From Lampris incognitus (taxonomy: Eukaryota > Chordata > Actinopteri > Lampriformes > Lampridae): a stretch of 64,000 bases of DNA. Position numbers and translations under genes: made by a program. The stretch spans positions 33,003,423 to 33,067,422 of the forward strand of contig NC_079223.1 in assembly GCF_029633865.1 (NCBI RefSeq). The letters run 5' to 3'. Numbering within the stretch: the stretch's first letter is position 1; each line of letters begins with the position of its first letter. Below the pieces are notes generated by a model. That model was not told where the DNA came from and ran no database searches. It saw only the letters and a list, made by a program, of their open reading frames with translations. Shown here one piece after another: positions 35,501 to 50,175 of the stretch.

Positions 35501-35574
35501 CCTTGAGATGTGCCCTTGTTCGTAGATCGCTATTCGGTTCACCTGTGTGGTCATAATGTTTTGGCTCATCAGCG
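32574..35574 (-). mobile_element. Tc1/mariner-like transposon split by a LINE
   Basis: Inverted ends CACTGATGAGTCAAAACATT (from 32574) and AATGTTTTGGCTCATCAGCG (to 35574) are each bordered by TA, the Tc1 target. A minus-strand frame (32920-32621) is the transposase C-terminus, with IFQQDNAPCYTAHFVQEW and WPPNSPDLNPIEQLWDEVD. These contain the second Asp and third acidic residue region of the DDE catalytic domain. The remainder up to 33415 and from 35247 is frame-broken. The middle (33416-35246) is an inserted LINE, so no transposase can be made. Confidence 0.85.
33416..35246 (+). pseudogene. 5'-truncated LINE nested in the Tc1 element
   Basis: Reverse transcriptase segments are readable: DPLPTTFFKNVF at 33524, LDLSAAFNTVDRDILLERLE at 33895, SQGSILGPLLFNLY at 34075 and NYADDSQLF at 34165. 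A post-RT piece reads SLHWLPIKTRIDFKIL (34640). The 3' end carries AAAGTGCTATAAAAATAAAG and a short (TTGA)n tail. It starts inside the RT region and has stops, so it is a dead, truncated L2/CR1-type copy. Confidence 0.85.
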
Positions 35575-35576
35575 TA

Positions 35577-36333
<757 letters not shown>

Positions 36334-36563
36334 AAGTATAAACGTGTGACGTGCGTTACCAATATAAATGCTATCAAAACAAGTGTTTGGCCAGTCTGAC
36401 TTAAATATGGGGTGAATGCATACTGGCCTATATGCTTCTGAGCACACCACATGTGCATATTCGTGCACTCAAAAACACACACAGACATACACACATAAAA
36501 TAAAAAAATAAAAAAGTATTCTCGCCATCAGTATTTATTGGAAGACAGGAAGCAACAGGGTGT

Positions 36564-36566
<3 letters not shown>

Positions 36567-36648
<82 letters not shown>
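36567..36648. repeat. (CT)n microsatellite
   Basis: About 41 CT units. Confidence 0.95.
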
Positions 36649-36652
<4 letters not shown>

Positions 36653-39399
36653 GTTTCACTCACACACATGCACACAGCCATACACAATATGTGCACATAG
36701 CTGTCATCTGAGGATGTGGGGACAGTTTCCATGCAGTCTAAGCGGTTAAGTTTTGCAATTATAAAATGTTTTTAAAAAAAAATTAGCTCAAACTGCTGCA
36801 CTTAGAGTGGGGGGGGGTGAGGCCAATTAGTTTGAAGGTTTTTGAAGTGGCGGGGCAAAGATTTGCAACAAAAAAAAAAGAAAAGAAACCCGAGTTACTT
36901 GGCGCTCGACTGTTGACGAAGCGGGCCGAGTCATCGCGACATTATCCTGATTTCATTCCCCCGGTTCACAATCAAGGTTGCTGTTTAGCAAAAATGTCAC
37001 ACATGCTCACTAGAACTCTCCTTTTGTCCCTCCTTCGTCTTCTGCGCCACCGTTTATTTTGTTTGTTTTTCTATGAAGTGACCATCTCCATTCCAACTCA
37101 CCCTTCAGGTCTCAAGTGTATTGTGGTGAACCACTGTCGATCCTTTATTCTCCTCCCTTTAACTTGACTTTTCCCCACTTCCCTCCCTCCCTCCCTCCTT
37201 CCCGCTCTCTCTCTCTCTCCATCTCCACCTCATTCTCCTTAGCAAAAGTAAAGCTCGGGGTCAGTGTACCTAGCTTTGAATAATGCATGACTTCAATTAA
37301 ATATGAATGTGCTACCTTATCTTAAAGAAAATACGGTAAATAATGTAGACTTACGTCAGTCTCCTACTGTGAGCTGAAATAGTTAAATAGTTGGATCAAA
37401 ACCCCAGAGCTACTGGGCTATCACCGGCGAGACTGAACACTCTGAATTCAAACACCACCTTGTCCTTGAGGGTTTTCTAATTGGCTGTGAGGGCCCGACG
37501 TTGGCATGGACAAAGCTAAACATCTGAATGTTGCTCTGGTTCATGGGGATAGTGGCCCTTAGTCCAAAAAATCTGGTTCATGCTTGTCTGAGCCTAGGAA
37601 GCTGATTTAACTCACTTAGTGTGTCTCATCTCCTTAATGCAGGTAACAGGGCTCGGTTTGTCCGCAAGGCCAGCGGCAGAAAGACCCCAAGGATCAGCTG
37701 ATTTACTTCGTTACAGCCGAATAGTTAATTGAATTTCGAGTAACTGGTTAGCCGAGCCGTCTTTCGCTCTGAGACAAGTGGTTTGGAGGAAGGTCCGCTG
37801 TCGTTTGTGTCAAGTGTGCGTTTGTTTGCGTCTTCCCTTTCTTCGGTGTCAGAGGAAAGGACACTTCCTTTGGCAGTGTGTGGAAGTATCATCCACGCTT
37901 TGGGTGCTATTTGTGACAGCGGGTGTATGAACTGGGCACAGTGTGTGCCGTCCCCTCACACAGGCACTGCTTATTTGGCCGAAAGACCTGTTGGCTTTTG
38001 GTGTGTTACTTAGTGGCCTGAAATGAATTCGAGTGGAACTGACCCGGACTTTTGTGTTTATCTGTCATTGTCTGTGGCGGTAAACCTGTGTGGGGGTCTG
38101 AGCATGTGCCATGGGTGTGTGGGTGTTTTTCATTTTTGCATCTTAGCACCCCTGTGTATTCTCTGTGGTTGTGCATGAATCTGGTTATGAGTGTGTGTGT
38201 GTGTGTGTGTCTGTGTGTGTGTGTCTGTGTGTGTGTGTCTGTGTGTGTGGCCTGTACCTACTTTGTGTTCTCATTTGGTGGCTAGTTCACTGTGTGTTTG
38301 GGGTTAAAAGCCCCCGTCTCTGCGGGTGTTAGCAAGGGTCATCTAAACCGGATCTGCTGTGGAGTCGGTTGAGAGGCAGAAGCGTAATCTGTCGGTGGCT
38401 TTGTGCTTCCAGATTAAAGCGATGATGTTTTTTAAACCTTTCTCATGGCCACAATATGCCTTTGCCACTCTCCCCTGCCTCTGTGTGTGTGTGTGTGTGC
38501 GCGCGCGCGAGTGCGTGTGTGTGCGTGTGCGTGTGTGTACACATGCATGTATGACAGGAGATTTCAGAGAAACGGGTTCAAGAAAAGGACACCTTTCTCG
38601 CTATTTATGAAGCAGGGAGCTTTAGCACATTATCTGAGACGACGCACGCACGTACTATTCATCTATTAATTTGCCATCAGCGTGGTGTAGCCATAGCGGA
38701 TCGTCTCCAGTGTTTGAGGGAAACAGCTGCTAATCCTAATCCCCCCTCCCTCCCCCCTGCCCCTGCCCCTGCCCCACGGGATTCTGTCAAATCACAGGCC
38801 CTTTTATAAAACCCTGGCTGGCTGGTTGTATGGTGGGTTGAGTGGCTGGCTGACTGGGCAGGCTCTAAATGAGAGGACACACCACACTTACCCGCACCCA
38901 TGACTGACATGCAGACGGCGTCCACAAAGTATGTCGCTTGTTTGGACAAGTATGTACACAGACACGCCAGAAATTACAATTCTGCATTGACTTGCCTCCC
39001 CTTTTCATCCTATACAGGGAGGTAGACACACTGGAACGCAGACAAAATACGAAATGCTTTACATACACGTCCCACATTTTCACAAAGGATCAAATATTTA
39101 CATTCTGTTCTGGTAAGAGTAATGATGCAGGCCTGAATAAATCAAAATGCATTACCCCATAATTGTCTCTGTTTTTTTTTTTTTTTGCAAAACATGTTCC
39201 ACATAACAGCGTTTTTAAAAATATCCTCTGATTGTTACCCATCAAACATTTAGGGTATGGTCAAAATGAAAACACACAAACACAGTGAAGATATCTCTCA
39301 TGTTGTGTAATAGCATGGGTTACTTTTCCGGGCTTGGTATTAGTGTGGCCTTCTCCTACAGCTAAAATCAGTGTTCATCCTCCAGACCTTCTCATTAAT
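36649..39399. other. Spacer with short GT tracts
   Basis: Interrupted (GT)n tracts lie at 38190-38250 and 38483-38540. Open frames across this stretch have no recognisable domain or conserved motif. Confidence 0.4.
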
Positions 39400-39822
39400 G
39401 TTTCCCCCCCCCCCCAATTGTATCCGGCCAATCACCCCATTCTTCCTAGCCGTCCCGGTCGCTGCTCCACCACCTAAGCCGATCCAGGGAGGGCTGCAAG
39501 GAGGGCTCCACGTCTCCTCCGATACATGTGGAGTCACCAGCCGCTTCTTTTCACCTGACAGTGAGGAGTTCCGCCAGGGGGACGTAGCGTGTGGGAGGAT
39601 CACGCTATTCTCTCCAGTCCCCGCCTCCAACCAGGTGCCCCGACCGACCAGAGGAGGCGCTAGTGAAGCGACCAGGACACATACTCACATCCGGCTTCCC
39701 ACCTACAGACACGGCCAATCGTGTCTGTAGGGACGCCCGACCAAGCCGGAGGTACCACGGGGATTCGAACCGACGATCCCCACGTTAATAGGCAACGGAA
39801 TAGACCGCTACCCGGTCATTGT
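39400..39822 (-). mobile_element. tRNA-derived SINE, type 1, copy 3
   Basis: Minus-strand copy. B box GGTTCGAATCC lies near 39765, the body CACTAGCGCCTCCTCTGGTC near 39655, and the AATTGGGGGG end near 39410. Confidence 0.75.
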
Positions 39823-40034
39823 ATCTGGATGTTATGGAGGCTTCGATATCGATGTCACACTTTTCAAATTGAGTATGTATGGTACTCGTATATGTAGTAT
39901 ACTGTGCGTAATTGGAAGTTAAAAAAAATGTTAAAACAAGATTTGCCAGGGACATAAACCTGTCACTATTATGATTCAAAGGTTCAGAGCTGGGCTCTTT
40001 TATGCTTGACTGTAACCCGCACATATTGTAGCAA

Positions 40035-40140
40035 ATTCGGGGGGCAGCCTGGGAGACCGTCGCCACAGCCGGGGCTCGAACCCGTGTTTCCTTCTTCGCA
40101 AGCGACAACGTTAACCAGTCGACTAAACGGTCCGACCCAT
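40035..40140 (-). mobile_element. tRNA-like SINE head
   Basis: On the minus strand, GGTCGGACCGTTTAGTCGAC contains the A-box fit TAGTCGACTGG. GGGTTCGAGCCCC near 40078 fits the B box. It is part of a SINE rather than a tRNA gene because the folding arms do not pair well. A related head lies at 45180-45285. Confidence 0.5.
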
Positions 40141-40380
40141 AAGTCAAGGACCAACGTGTCTACTTATCCATGCACGTTACAATATTATAGCCTCTTGAAT
40201 GTACAGTACACTCCTTTTTATCTATTTTTTTATTTTTATTTAGAAATGTCTCACATAAAACCCTTAAGCTACTTTCACGAAAGCTGTCTACAACTTTCAC
40301 TCTTCGGCACGAGAACTAATATCAGTCCTGTTTATTAGCCACTCTCCCATCAGTCATTTCAGATAATGAGTCTCAGCTGT

Positions 40381-40387
<7 letters not shown>

Positions 40388-40458
<71 letters not shown>
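40388..40458. repeat. (GA)n microsatellite
   Basis: About 35 GA units followed by GAGC repeats. Confidence 0.95.
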
Positions 40459-40464
<6 letters not shown>

Positions 40465-41143
40465 CGAGCGAGCGAGCCGGGTATCAGCCGAGACGCTTAC
40501 GTCTCCTCTTCTTGTTCTTAGCGTGGGGATGAGATGAGGATGAGTAGTGTGCGGGTAACTATCAGTTATCAGCGTGAGGATTAGAGGCTGTCATCAGCAG
40601 CCATATGCGTCATATTACCCTCCTGATGACACGAGATGGAGCGCGCGCAGGAGAGGAGAGCGAGAGGGAAGCCCGGGGGAAGGATTACGCCCGCTCTAAG
40701 ATTTCAGGGTAAAAGTCAGGTAGAGAACAAAGCCTGTCAGGGTAAAGCCTGATGGATGCAGAGACTCGAGGATACGGGGCACGCGCGCGCGCGCACATAC
40801 ACACACACGCACACGCACACACACGCACACAAAGGCCCACAGCAAGAGCACTTTTCACTACTGTTTTCGTATCGTGGATAGCCAAGCCAAACACAATGCA
40901 AGTTCCTGTTGTACAAGCGACGTGCGTGTGTGCGCGCGTGCGCGTACAGTACGTGCGTGTGAGTGAGTGAATACTTGCGCATGCATTCACTCGGATGTGT
41001 GTCTGTAGAGGCCTCGCTGAAGCAGTTATGTTTCTTTACATAAGCTGCATGTCTTTTTGCCGTTGGCTATGCATGTCTTCTATTATTCTATACAGTGGAC
41101 ACACATGTGCCCACTCACACTGATCACATGAAGGGGATAGCTC

Positions 41144-41145
<2 letters not shown>

Positions 41146-41228
<83 letters not shown>
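41146..41228. repeat. (GT)n microsatellite
   Basis: About 41 GT units. It is the reverse complement of the (CA)n tract at 41288-41334. Confidence 0.95.
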
Positions 41229-41229
<1 letters not shown>

Positions 41230-41285
41230 GGGGGCACTGGCGACAACAGCACGGTAACTGTTTCCATGTGCCTCTCTTATTCATG

Positions 41286-41287
<2 letters not shown>

Positions 41288-41334
<47 letters not shown>
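41288..41334. repeat. (CA)n microsatellite
   Basis: About 23 CA units, 59 bases after the (GT)n tract. Confidence 0.95.
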
Positions 41335-41337
<3 letters not shown>

Positions 41338-41924
41338 AATGTACACAATCACGCGCACGCGCACTCGCACGGAGAACATGAACGCCTACATGTGCACGCA
41401 CACAAGGGCTGCTCGTGTGACTCATTAGGTGATTCAGGTCTTTACAGTAAAATATAGCAATCCTTCAGAGCGTTGACTGCAATATTGGTTATCAATCTAT
41501 TCTACTTTAGTTGAACAATACATTCATGTTTTTTTACCAACACATTGTTGATTGCCGCCCCCCCCCCCGGGGGGTTCAACAAATGAAGAATGAGTGGCCA
41601 AATGACTAAGCACCATGCCTGTAAACTAAAGTGTATAGGTTAAGCGTGGTGTTTCTATCTATCTGCACCCCAATCATGGTTTCTCATCCATTCACAGCAG
41701 CCTCTGTTCACCATCTCAGGGGTCGGACCCTTTAAATGTTTCCCCATAACAGATGCTCAAGACTAGATTTGTTGAACTACCACCTTTCCGGAAGAGGCTG
41801 CAACCTTATTCGTCATTTATCCAAATTGTTTGATATCATATAAATGACAACTAAAAAGGAATAAACCGATAGCCATCTGCCCTGAAACGGGTCATCCAAG
41901 ACAAAGTTAAATAAAAAAGTAAGT

Positions 41925-42320
41925 TGGGGCGTCTGGGTAGCATAGCGGTCTCTTCCGTTGTATAATCAACACGGGGATCGCTAGTTCGAATCCCCGTGTT
42001 ATCTCCGGCTCGGTCGGGCGTCCCTACCGACACAATTAGCCGTGTCTGCGGGTGGGAAGCCGGATGTGGGTATGTGTCCTGGTCGCTGCACTAGCGCCTC
42101 CTCTGGTCGGTCGGGGCGCCTGTTCACGGGGGAGGAGGAACTGGGGGGAATCGCGTGAGCCTCCCGCGCGCTACGTTGAAACTTCTCCCTGTCAGGTGAA
42201 AAGAAGCGGCTGGCGACTCCACATGTATCGGAGGAGGCATGTGGTAGTCTGCAGCCTTCCCCGGATCGGCAGAAAGAGTAGGGTAATTGGCCAAGTACAA
42301 TTGGGGACAAAGAAGAGGAG
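41925..42320 (+). mobile_element. tRNA-derived SINE, type 1, copy 4
   Basis: The best-preserved head: GGGCGTCTGGGTAGCATAGC (A box) and AGTTCGAATCCCC (B box, about 41983). The shared body and AATTGGGGAC end near 42307 follow. Confidence 0.8.
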
Positions 42321-44001
<1,681 letters not shown>

Positions 44002-44167
44002 CAGCTCAACCAATTACAGTTAGACCCTTGCGCCTGTCGCCTGTCTCATTCGCTGGTGCTCTGGATGGCTTTGATGTCTCTATCAACTTGAGAGAACTGG
44101 GGACCAAGTCTTAATAGAGCAGAAGGGGATTATGTGACTGACTGCCTCTGGGGGTGGAACGCTTCTT

Positions 44168-44172
<5 letters not shown>

Positions 44173-44254
<82 letters not shown>

Positions 44255-44259
44255 TGTGT

Positions 44260-44307
<48 letters not shown>

Positions 44308-44389
44308 TTTCCCAGCATCTGTATTGATATTCTGCTCCTCATTAGTTGATCACTTATAACATCACCATTGACGGTTTCGGAAAAAACGC

Positions 44390-44464
<75 letters not shown>
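44173..44464. repeat. Compound (AT)n(GT)n ... (AC)n block
   Basis: (AT)n at 44173-44218 passes into (GT)n at 44220-44300. About 100 bases of unique sequence follow, then (AC)n at 44399-44464. The GT and AC arms are inverted. Confidence 0.9.
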
Positions 44465-45984
<1,520 letters not shown>

Positions 45985-45985
45985 C

Positions 45986-46003
45986 TGGTGACCCCGACGT
46001 CGG
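45986..46003 (+). promoter_or_regulatory. Primer-binding site
   Basis: One base after the left LTR, TGGTGACCCCGACG would pair with a tRNA 3' end (…GGGGTCACCA). The same TGGTGACCCCGA follows the LTR of the remnant at 2422. I do not assign the tRNA species. Confidence 0.75.
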
Positions 46004-46036
46004 TTTTCGGATAAGTTTTCTGAAACCACACACATT

Positions 46037-46729
46037 ATGGCTACGAACGCCGTTGCAATTAAACTGCCGGAGTTTTGGGAGTCTTCCGCGGCTACATGGT
46101 TCGCGCAGGCTGAGGCACAGTTCGCGCTCAGAGACATAACAGCAGACGAGACCAGGTACTACCACGTAGTGGCAGCGCTGGGGTGCGCTACGGCTTCCAG
46201 GATAAGCGGTTTCATAACCAACCCACCGGCCGATGGTAAATACGCCGCACTTAAACATCTCCTCCTTGACACTTTTGAACTGTCAGCAACGGAGAGAGCA
46301 CGTCGCCTCTTCGCAATTCAGGGCTTGGGAGATGGCAAACCATCGGAGCTAATGAGCAGGATGTTAAACCTACTGGGTCAAGAAAAGCCATGTTTCCTGT
46401 TTATGGAGCTGTTTCTGCGCAACATGCCGCCCCACGTCCAGACTGCGCTCGCTAACTCCACCATCACTGATCCCCGTGAGCTGGCAAAGGAGGCTGACCG
46501 ATTCTTCGTCGCTACACAACGTTCCTCCCATGCCGGGGTGCTGGCTCCTACCTTCACTGGCCCCCCGCCGACATCGCGGGCGTGGCCCGACGGTGGCGCC
46601 ACAGCATCAGACCGCTACAAACCCTCTGGACTCTGTATGTACCACGCTCGATTTGGTGCGAAAGCTAAACGGTGCCGTTCCCCCTGCAACTACAGGCCGA
46701 CGGGAAACGAGAGGGCCAACACTCAGTAG
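46037..46729 (+). CDS. Gag-like protein of Gypsy element
   Basis: 230 codons from an ATG 53 bases after the LTR to a TAG at 46727. Gag forms the particle that packages the element's RNA. The N-terminal half has KLPEFWESS and a capsid-like helical region. Near the C-terminus a Cys/His cluster (CMYH, then RCRSPC) replaces the usual CCHC knuckle, as I recall for several animal Gypsy lineages. The pol frame opens before its stop and overlaps it by 58 bases, so Pol is expected as a Gag-Pol fusion made by -1 frameshifting at 46702-46708. The start is supported by the remnant's gag at 2403, which begins at the equivalent place. Confidence 0.9.
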   Translation: MATNAVAIKLPEFWESSAATWFAQAEAQFALRDITADETRYYHVVAALGCATASRISGFITNPPADGKYAALKHLLLDTFELSATERARRLFAIQGLGDGKPSELMSRMLNLLGQEKPCFLFMELFLRNMPPHVQTALANSTITDPRELAKEADRFFVATQRSSHAGVLAPTFTGPPPTSRAWPDGGATASDRYKPSGLCMYHARFGAKAKRCRSPCNYRPTGNERANTQ

Positions 46730-49700
46730 TGGCCATGAGTGTTGGCGATACGAGCAGGCTACTCTTCATCCTCGACACCATCTCCGGTCGGCGATTTCTT
46801 TGTGACACGGGCGCACAGAGAAGCGTGCTCCCTGCTACTGACGTCGACATCATGGGCGGGGAGCGGGGTCCCCAGTTGGCGACGGCTGACGGCAGCCCTA
46901 TCCACACCTACGGCGTGCGGTCTGTAGAACTGTGTTTTGGTGGACAACGTTTCACGTGGGAGTTCGTCATGGCCAATGTAACGCTTCCCCTCCTCGGAGC
47001 TGATTTTTTGTGCGCTTACGGTTTGCTAGTGGACATTCAGAACAGCCGTCTGGTCGATGCCTTAACCTTCTCCTCCTTCGCATGTACGCGGAGGGAAGCG
47101 GCCTATGCAGGTCTAGCCAACTCTCTCTCAGAGGCAGACAAGTTCACCCGCCTCCTCGCTGAGTTCCCTGACCTCACCCAGCCTACCTTCTCTGCACCCA
47201 CCGCTAAGCATGGGGTGGAGCATCACATTGCTACGAAGGGGCCCCCGGTCTACGCCAGAGCCAGGCGTCTCGACCCCGCCAAACTCGCCATTGCCAAATC
47301 TGAGTTCGAGCACCTGGAACGCATGGGGATCATCCGCCGCTCTGACAGCCCGTGGGCGTCCCCACTCCACATCGTCGCTAAGCCTGATGGAGGTTGGCGC
47401 CCATGCGGGGACTACCGCCGACTAAATGACGCCTCCACGCCTGACCGCTATCCTGTCCCGCATATCCAGGACTTTTCTGCAAACCTGTCTGGCAAATGCG
47501 TCTTCTCAAAAGTCGACCTGGTCCGTGGTTATCATCAAGTTCCCGTGCACCCCTCAGACATCCCCAAGACAGCGGTGACAACCCCATTCGGCCTATTTGA
47601 ATTCCTACGAATGCCATTTGGACTCAAAAACGCGGCCCAGTCCTTTCAGCGGCTGATGGATTCAGTGCTCCGTGGCCTTCCTTTCATCTTCGTCTATTTG
47701 GACGACATACTCATCGCCAGCGCCTCCGAGGAAGAACACCTGTCCCATCTTCATGCCCTCTTCACACGCCTCAGCCAGCATGGGCTGATCGTCAACCCGG
47801 CGAAGTGCCGGTTCGGGCTGACAGCCATTGATTTCCTCGGGCACCGCATCACTGGGGACGGGGCAGTCCCCCTGCCCTCAAAGGTGGAAGCGGTGGCGGC
47901 CTTTCCGCGCCCCCAAACAGCTCGTGCGCTCAGGGAGTTCATCGGGATGGTGACATTCTACCACCGCTTCATTCCTCGAGCCGCCTTTATCATCCGGCCA
48001 CTGTACGAGGCGCTGAAAGGCATGTCCCCCAACCAGGCGGTCGACTGGACAGCAGAGCGGGACCGTGCGTTCACCGAGACTAAAGCTGCGCTCTCCCAGG
48101 CTACCCTGCTAGCGCATCCTTCACCTACAGCGCCTATTTCCATAACCACGGATGCATCGGACTATGCTGTTGGTGCGGTTCACGAACAGTGGGTGGGGGG
48201 GGCTTGGCAGCCTTTGGCCTTTTTCAGTCGCCAGCTTACACCCCGAGAGCGCAAGTATAGTACTTTTGACAGGGAACTCCTCGGTCTCTGGCTCGCCGTC
48301 CGGCATTTCCGTTTCCTGCTAGAGGGCCGCGAGTTTACTGCGTACGTGGACCACAAGCCCCTCACGTTTGCCATGTCCAAGACGGCCGAGCCATGGTCCG
48401 CTCGCCAGCAGCGACAACTCTCCTACATTTCGGAATTCACTACCGACATCCAGCACGTCGCTGGTAAGTCTAACCAGGTAGCTGACTGCCTGTCTAGGGC
48501 AGTGATTGGAGCGGTCCACCTAGGCCTTGACTATGCACAGATGGCTGCTGACCAGGCCACGGACCCGAGCATCCTCCGTCTCCGGGCCTCCGACACGGGG
48601 CTCCGCCTGCAGGACGTTCCTTTCAGCGACACAGGTGTCACCCTCCTGTGTGACGTCTCCACAGGACAGCCCAGGCCCATCGTCCCGCACAGCTGGAGAC
48701 GCCCCGTATTTGAAGCTGTGCACGGCCTCTCTCATCCAGGCGGTAAGCCATCCGTGCGCCTGACCTCTGCTAAGTTTGTGTGGGAGGGACTTAAGAGAGA
48801 CGTGAAAGCGTGGGCCGACTCGTGTGTTGCCTGTCAGCGGGCTAAGATACACCGCCACATTAAGGCGCCCCTGGAACGCTTCGCAGTGCCGGAGAGACGA
48901 TTTGACCATGTCCATGTCGACCTGGTTGGTCCCCTACCCCCCTCCCATGGGTTCACCTACCTCTTCACTGTGGTGGACAGGACTACGCGCTGGCCTGAAG
49001 CTGTTCCCCTGGCATCCACGACGTCTGCTGATGTGGCCCGGGCTTTTATTGGGTCGTGGGTCTCACGTTTCGGTACGCCTTCCGACCTTTCATCTGACCG
49101 TGGGCCACAGTTTACCTCAGAGCTATGGAATGCTGTGGGTGAGGCTCTGGGCGTCAAGCTTCATCGCACTACCGCCTACCACCCTCAGGCGAACGGCCTA
49201 TGTGAGCGCTTCCACCGGTCCATGAAGGCTGCGCTTCGGGCTACTCTCAAGGACTGCAACTGGGTTGACAAGCTCCCATGGGTCATGCTGGGCCTGCGGA
49301 CCGCCCCGAAGGAAGACCTACAAGCCTCCTCTGCGGAGCTGGTGTACGGCACGCCGCTGCGAGTCCCAGGCGATTTCATGCCCAATGCAACGCGTCCCTG
49401 GTCAGCTGTGGACCAACGAGCCTCCTTGCTGGACGGGGTCAGAGCTTTCACACCCGTCCCTACCGCCCAACACGGCGCTCCGGTGTCCCAGGTGCCCCCA
49501 GGTCTGCAGTCAGCGGACTACGTGTTCATCCGTCACGACGCACACCGCCCCCCTCTGCAACCCCCTTATGACGGCCCCTTCCGCGTCCTGGAACGGGGAA
49601 CTAAGCACCTGGTGGTGGATTTTGGGGGCACGGCCGAGCATGTTTCAGTGGACCGAGTTAAACCCGCACACCTGGACTTGACGCAGCCGTTGGAGTTAGC

Positions 49701-49893
49701 CCAACCTCCTCGTCGCGGTCGTCCCCCGGCTCCGCCTCCTCCCCCCGTGGAGGCCCGAGCTGCCTCTTCTGCTCCTCAGGCCGACCTCCACAGGCCCGCG
49801 TCAATGCCTCCCACAGACACTCCGGCCCCTGTTATCCGGAGCCGCCGCGGACGGCCTGTCGTCCACCCGCGCCTGCCTGACTTCGATTACTAG
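46672..49893 (+). CDS. Pol polyprotein of Gypsy element
   Basis: 1073 open codons counted from 46672. The true entry is probably by frameshift at about 46708 rather than independent initiation. Protease: active-site DTG at residues 45-47. Reverse transcriptase: [13 protein letters not shown] and [15 protein letters not shown], with catalytic YLDD at 342-345. RNase [12 protein letters not shown]. Integrase: zinc-binding H-x3-H and C-x2-C, then catalytic D750, D809 and E845, giving D-x58-D-x35-E. The C-terminus is proline-rich. Domain order marks Ty3/Gypsy. No stop or frameshift interrupts it, which is unusual compared with every other element in this window. Confidence 0.95.
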   Translation: MPFPLQLQADGKREGQHSVVAMSVGDTSRLLFILDTISGRRFLCDTGAQRSVLPATDVDIMGGERGPQLATADGSPIHTYGVRSVELCFGGQRFTWEFVMANVTLPLLGADFLCAYGLLVDIQNSRLVDALTFSSFACTRREAAYAGLANSLSEADKFTRLLAEFPDLTQPTFSAPTAKHGVEHHIATKGPPVYARARRLDPAKLAIAKSEFEHLERMGIIRRSDSPWASPLHIVAKPDGGWRPCGDYRRLNDASTPDRYPVPHIQDFSANLSGKCVFSKVDLVRGYHQVPVHPSDIPKTAVTTPFGLFEFLRMPFGLKNAAQSFQRLMDSVLRGLPFIFVYLDDILIASASEEEHLSHLHALFTRLSQHGLIVNPAKCRFGLTAIDFLGHRITGDGAVPLPSKVEAVAAFPRPQTARALREFIGMVTFYHRFIPRAAFIIRPLYEALKGMSPNQAVDWTAERDRAFTETKAALSQATLLAHPSPTAPISITTDASDYAVGAVHEQWVGGAWQPLAFFSRQLTPRERKYSTFDRELLGLWLAVRHFRFLLEGREFTAYVDHKPLTFAMSKTAEPWSARQQRQLSYISEFTTDIQHVAGKSNQVADCLSRAVIGAVHLGLDYAQMAADQATDPSILRLRASDTGLRLQDVPFSDTGVTLLCDVSTGQPRPIVPHSWRRPVFEAVHGLSHPGGKPSVRLTSAKFVWEGLKRDVKAWADSCVACQRAKIHRHIKAPLERFAVPERRFDHVHVDLVGPLPPSHGFTYLFTVVDRTTRWPEAVPLASTTSADVARAFIGSWVSRFGTPSDLSSDRGPQFTSELWNAVGEALGVKLHRTTAYHPQANGLCERFHRSMKAALRATLKDCNWVDKLPWVMLGLRTAPKEDLQASSAELVYGTPLRVPGDFMPNATRPWSAVDQRASLLDGVRAFTPVPTAQHGAPVSQVPPGLQSADYVFIRHDAHRPPLQPPYDGPFRVLERGTKHLVVDFGGTAEHVSVDRVKPAHLDLTQPLELAQPPRRGRPPAPPPPPVEARAASSAPQADLHRPASMPPTDTPAPVIRSRRGRPVVHPRLPDFDY
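46702..46708 (+). promoter_or_regulatory. GGGAAAC -1 frameshift slippery site
   Basis: In the gag frame the bases read G GGA AAC, the canonical X XXY YYZ heptamer. It sits 18 bases before the gag stop and inside the gag/pol overlap, and pol is in the -1 frame. I did not identify the downstream RNA structure. Confidence 0.8.
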
Positions 49894-49903
49894 GGCGAAT
49901 TCT

Positions 49904-49910
49904 GGGGGGG
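49904..49910 (+). promoter_or_regulatory. Polypurine tract
   Basis: A run of seven G lies four bases before the right LTR, the expected position for plus-strand priming. Confidence 0.6.
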
Positions 49911-49914
49911 CTCA

Positions 49915-50157
49915 TGTGGTGGACACGTATTGGGGACAGAATTCAACCCAGGAACTAAGGGTTAAGTCATGGTTGCCCTGGCAGGTTAACGCAGGGTTAA
50001 GTTATGGTTGTCCAGCCAGTTTTCTGGTTATTCTTGCCACCTCCGCTCAGTCGAGCTGTGGGTTTTGTTTGTCTCGCTGATTTACCGTGGATTAAAGAAA
50101 GTTGCCTACACGGCTAAAGTGTGAACCTACGGTCTTCTCCGTTACTTCGGCTCTACA
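49915..50157 (+). repeat. Right LTR of the complete Gypsy element
   Basis: 243 bp. I found no difference from the left LTR on reading both through. Confidence 0.95.
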
Positions 50158-50175
50158 TATATATATATATATATC

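Noticed and set aside
38359-38669. Frames around the GT/GC tract as a coding exon
   Set aside because: Low-complexity translation and no splice-supported continuation.
40035-40140. Possible tRNA gene
   Set aside because: A and B boxes are present, but the cloverleaf arms do not pair well, and a related head lies at 45180-45285, so a SINE is more likely.
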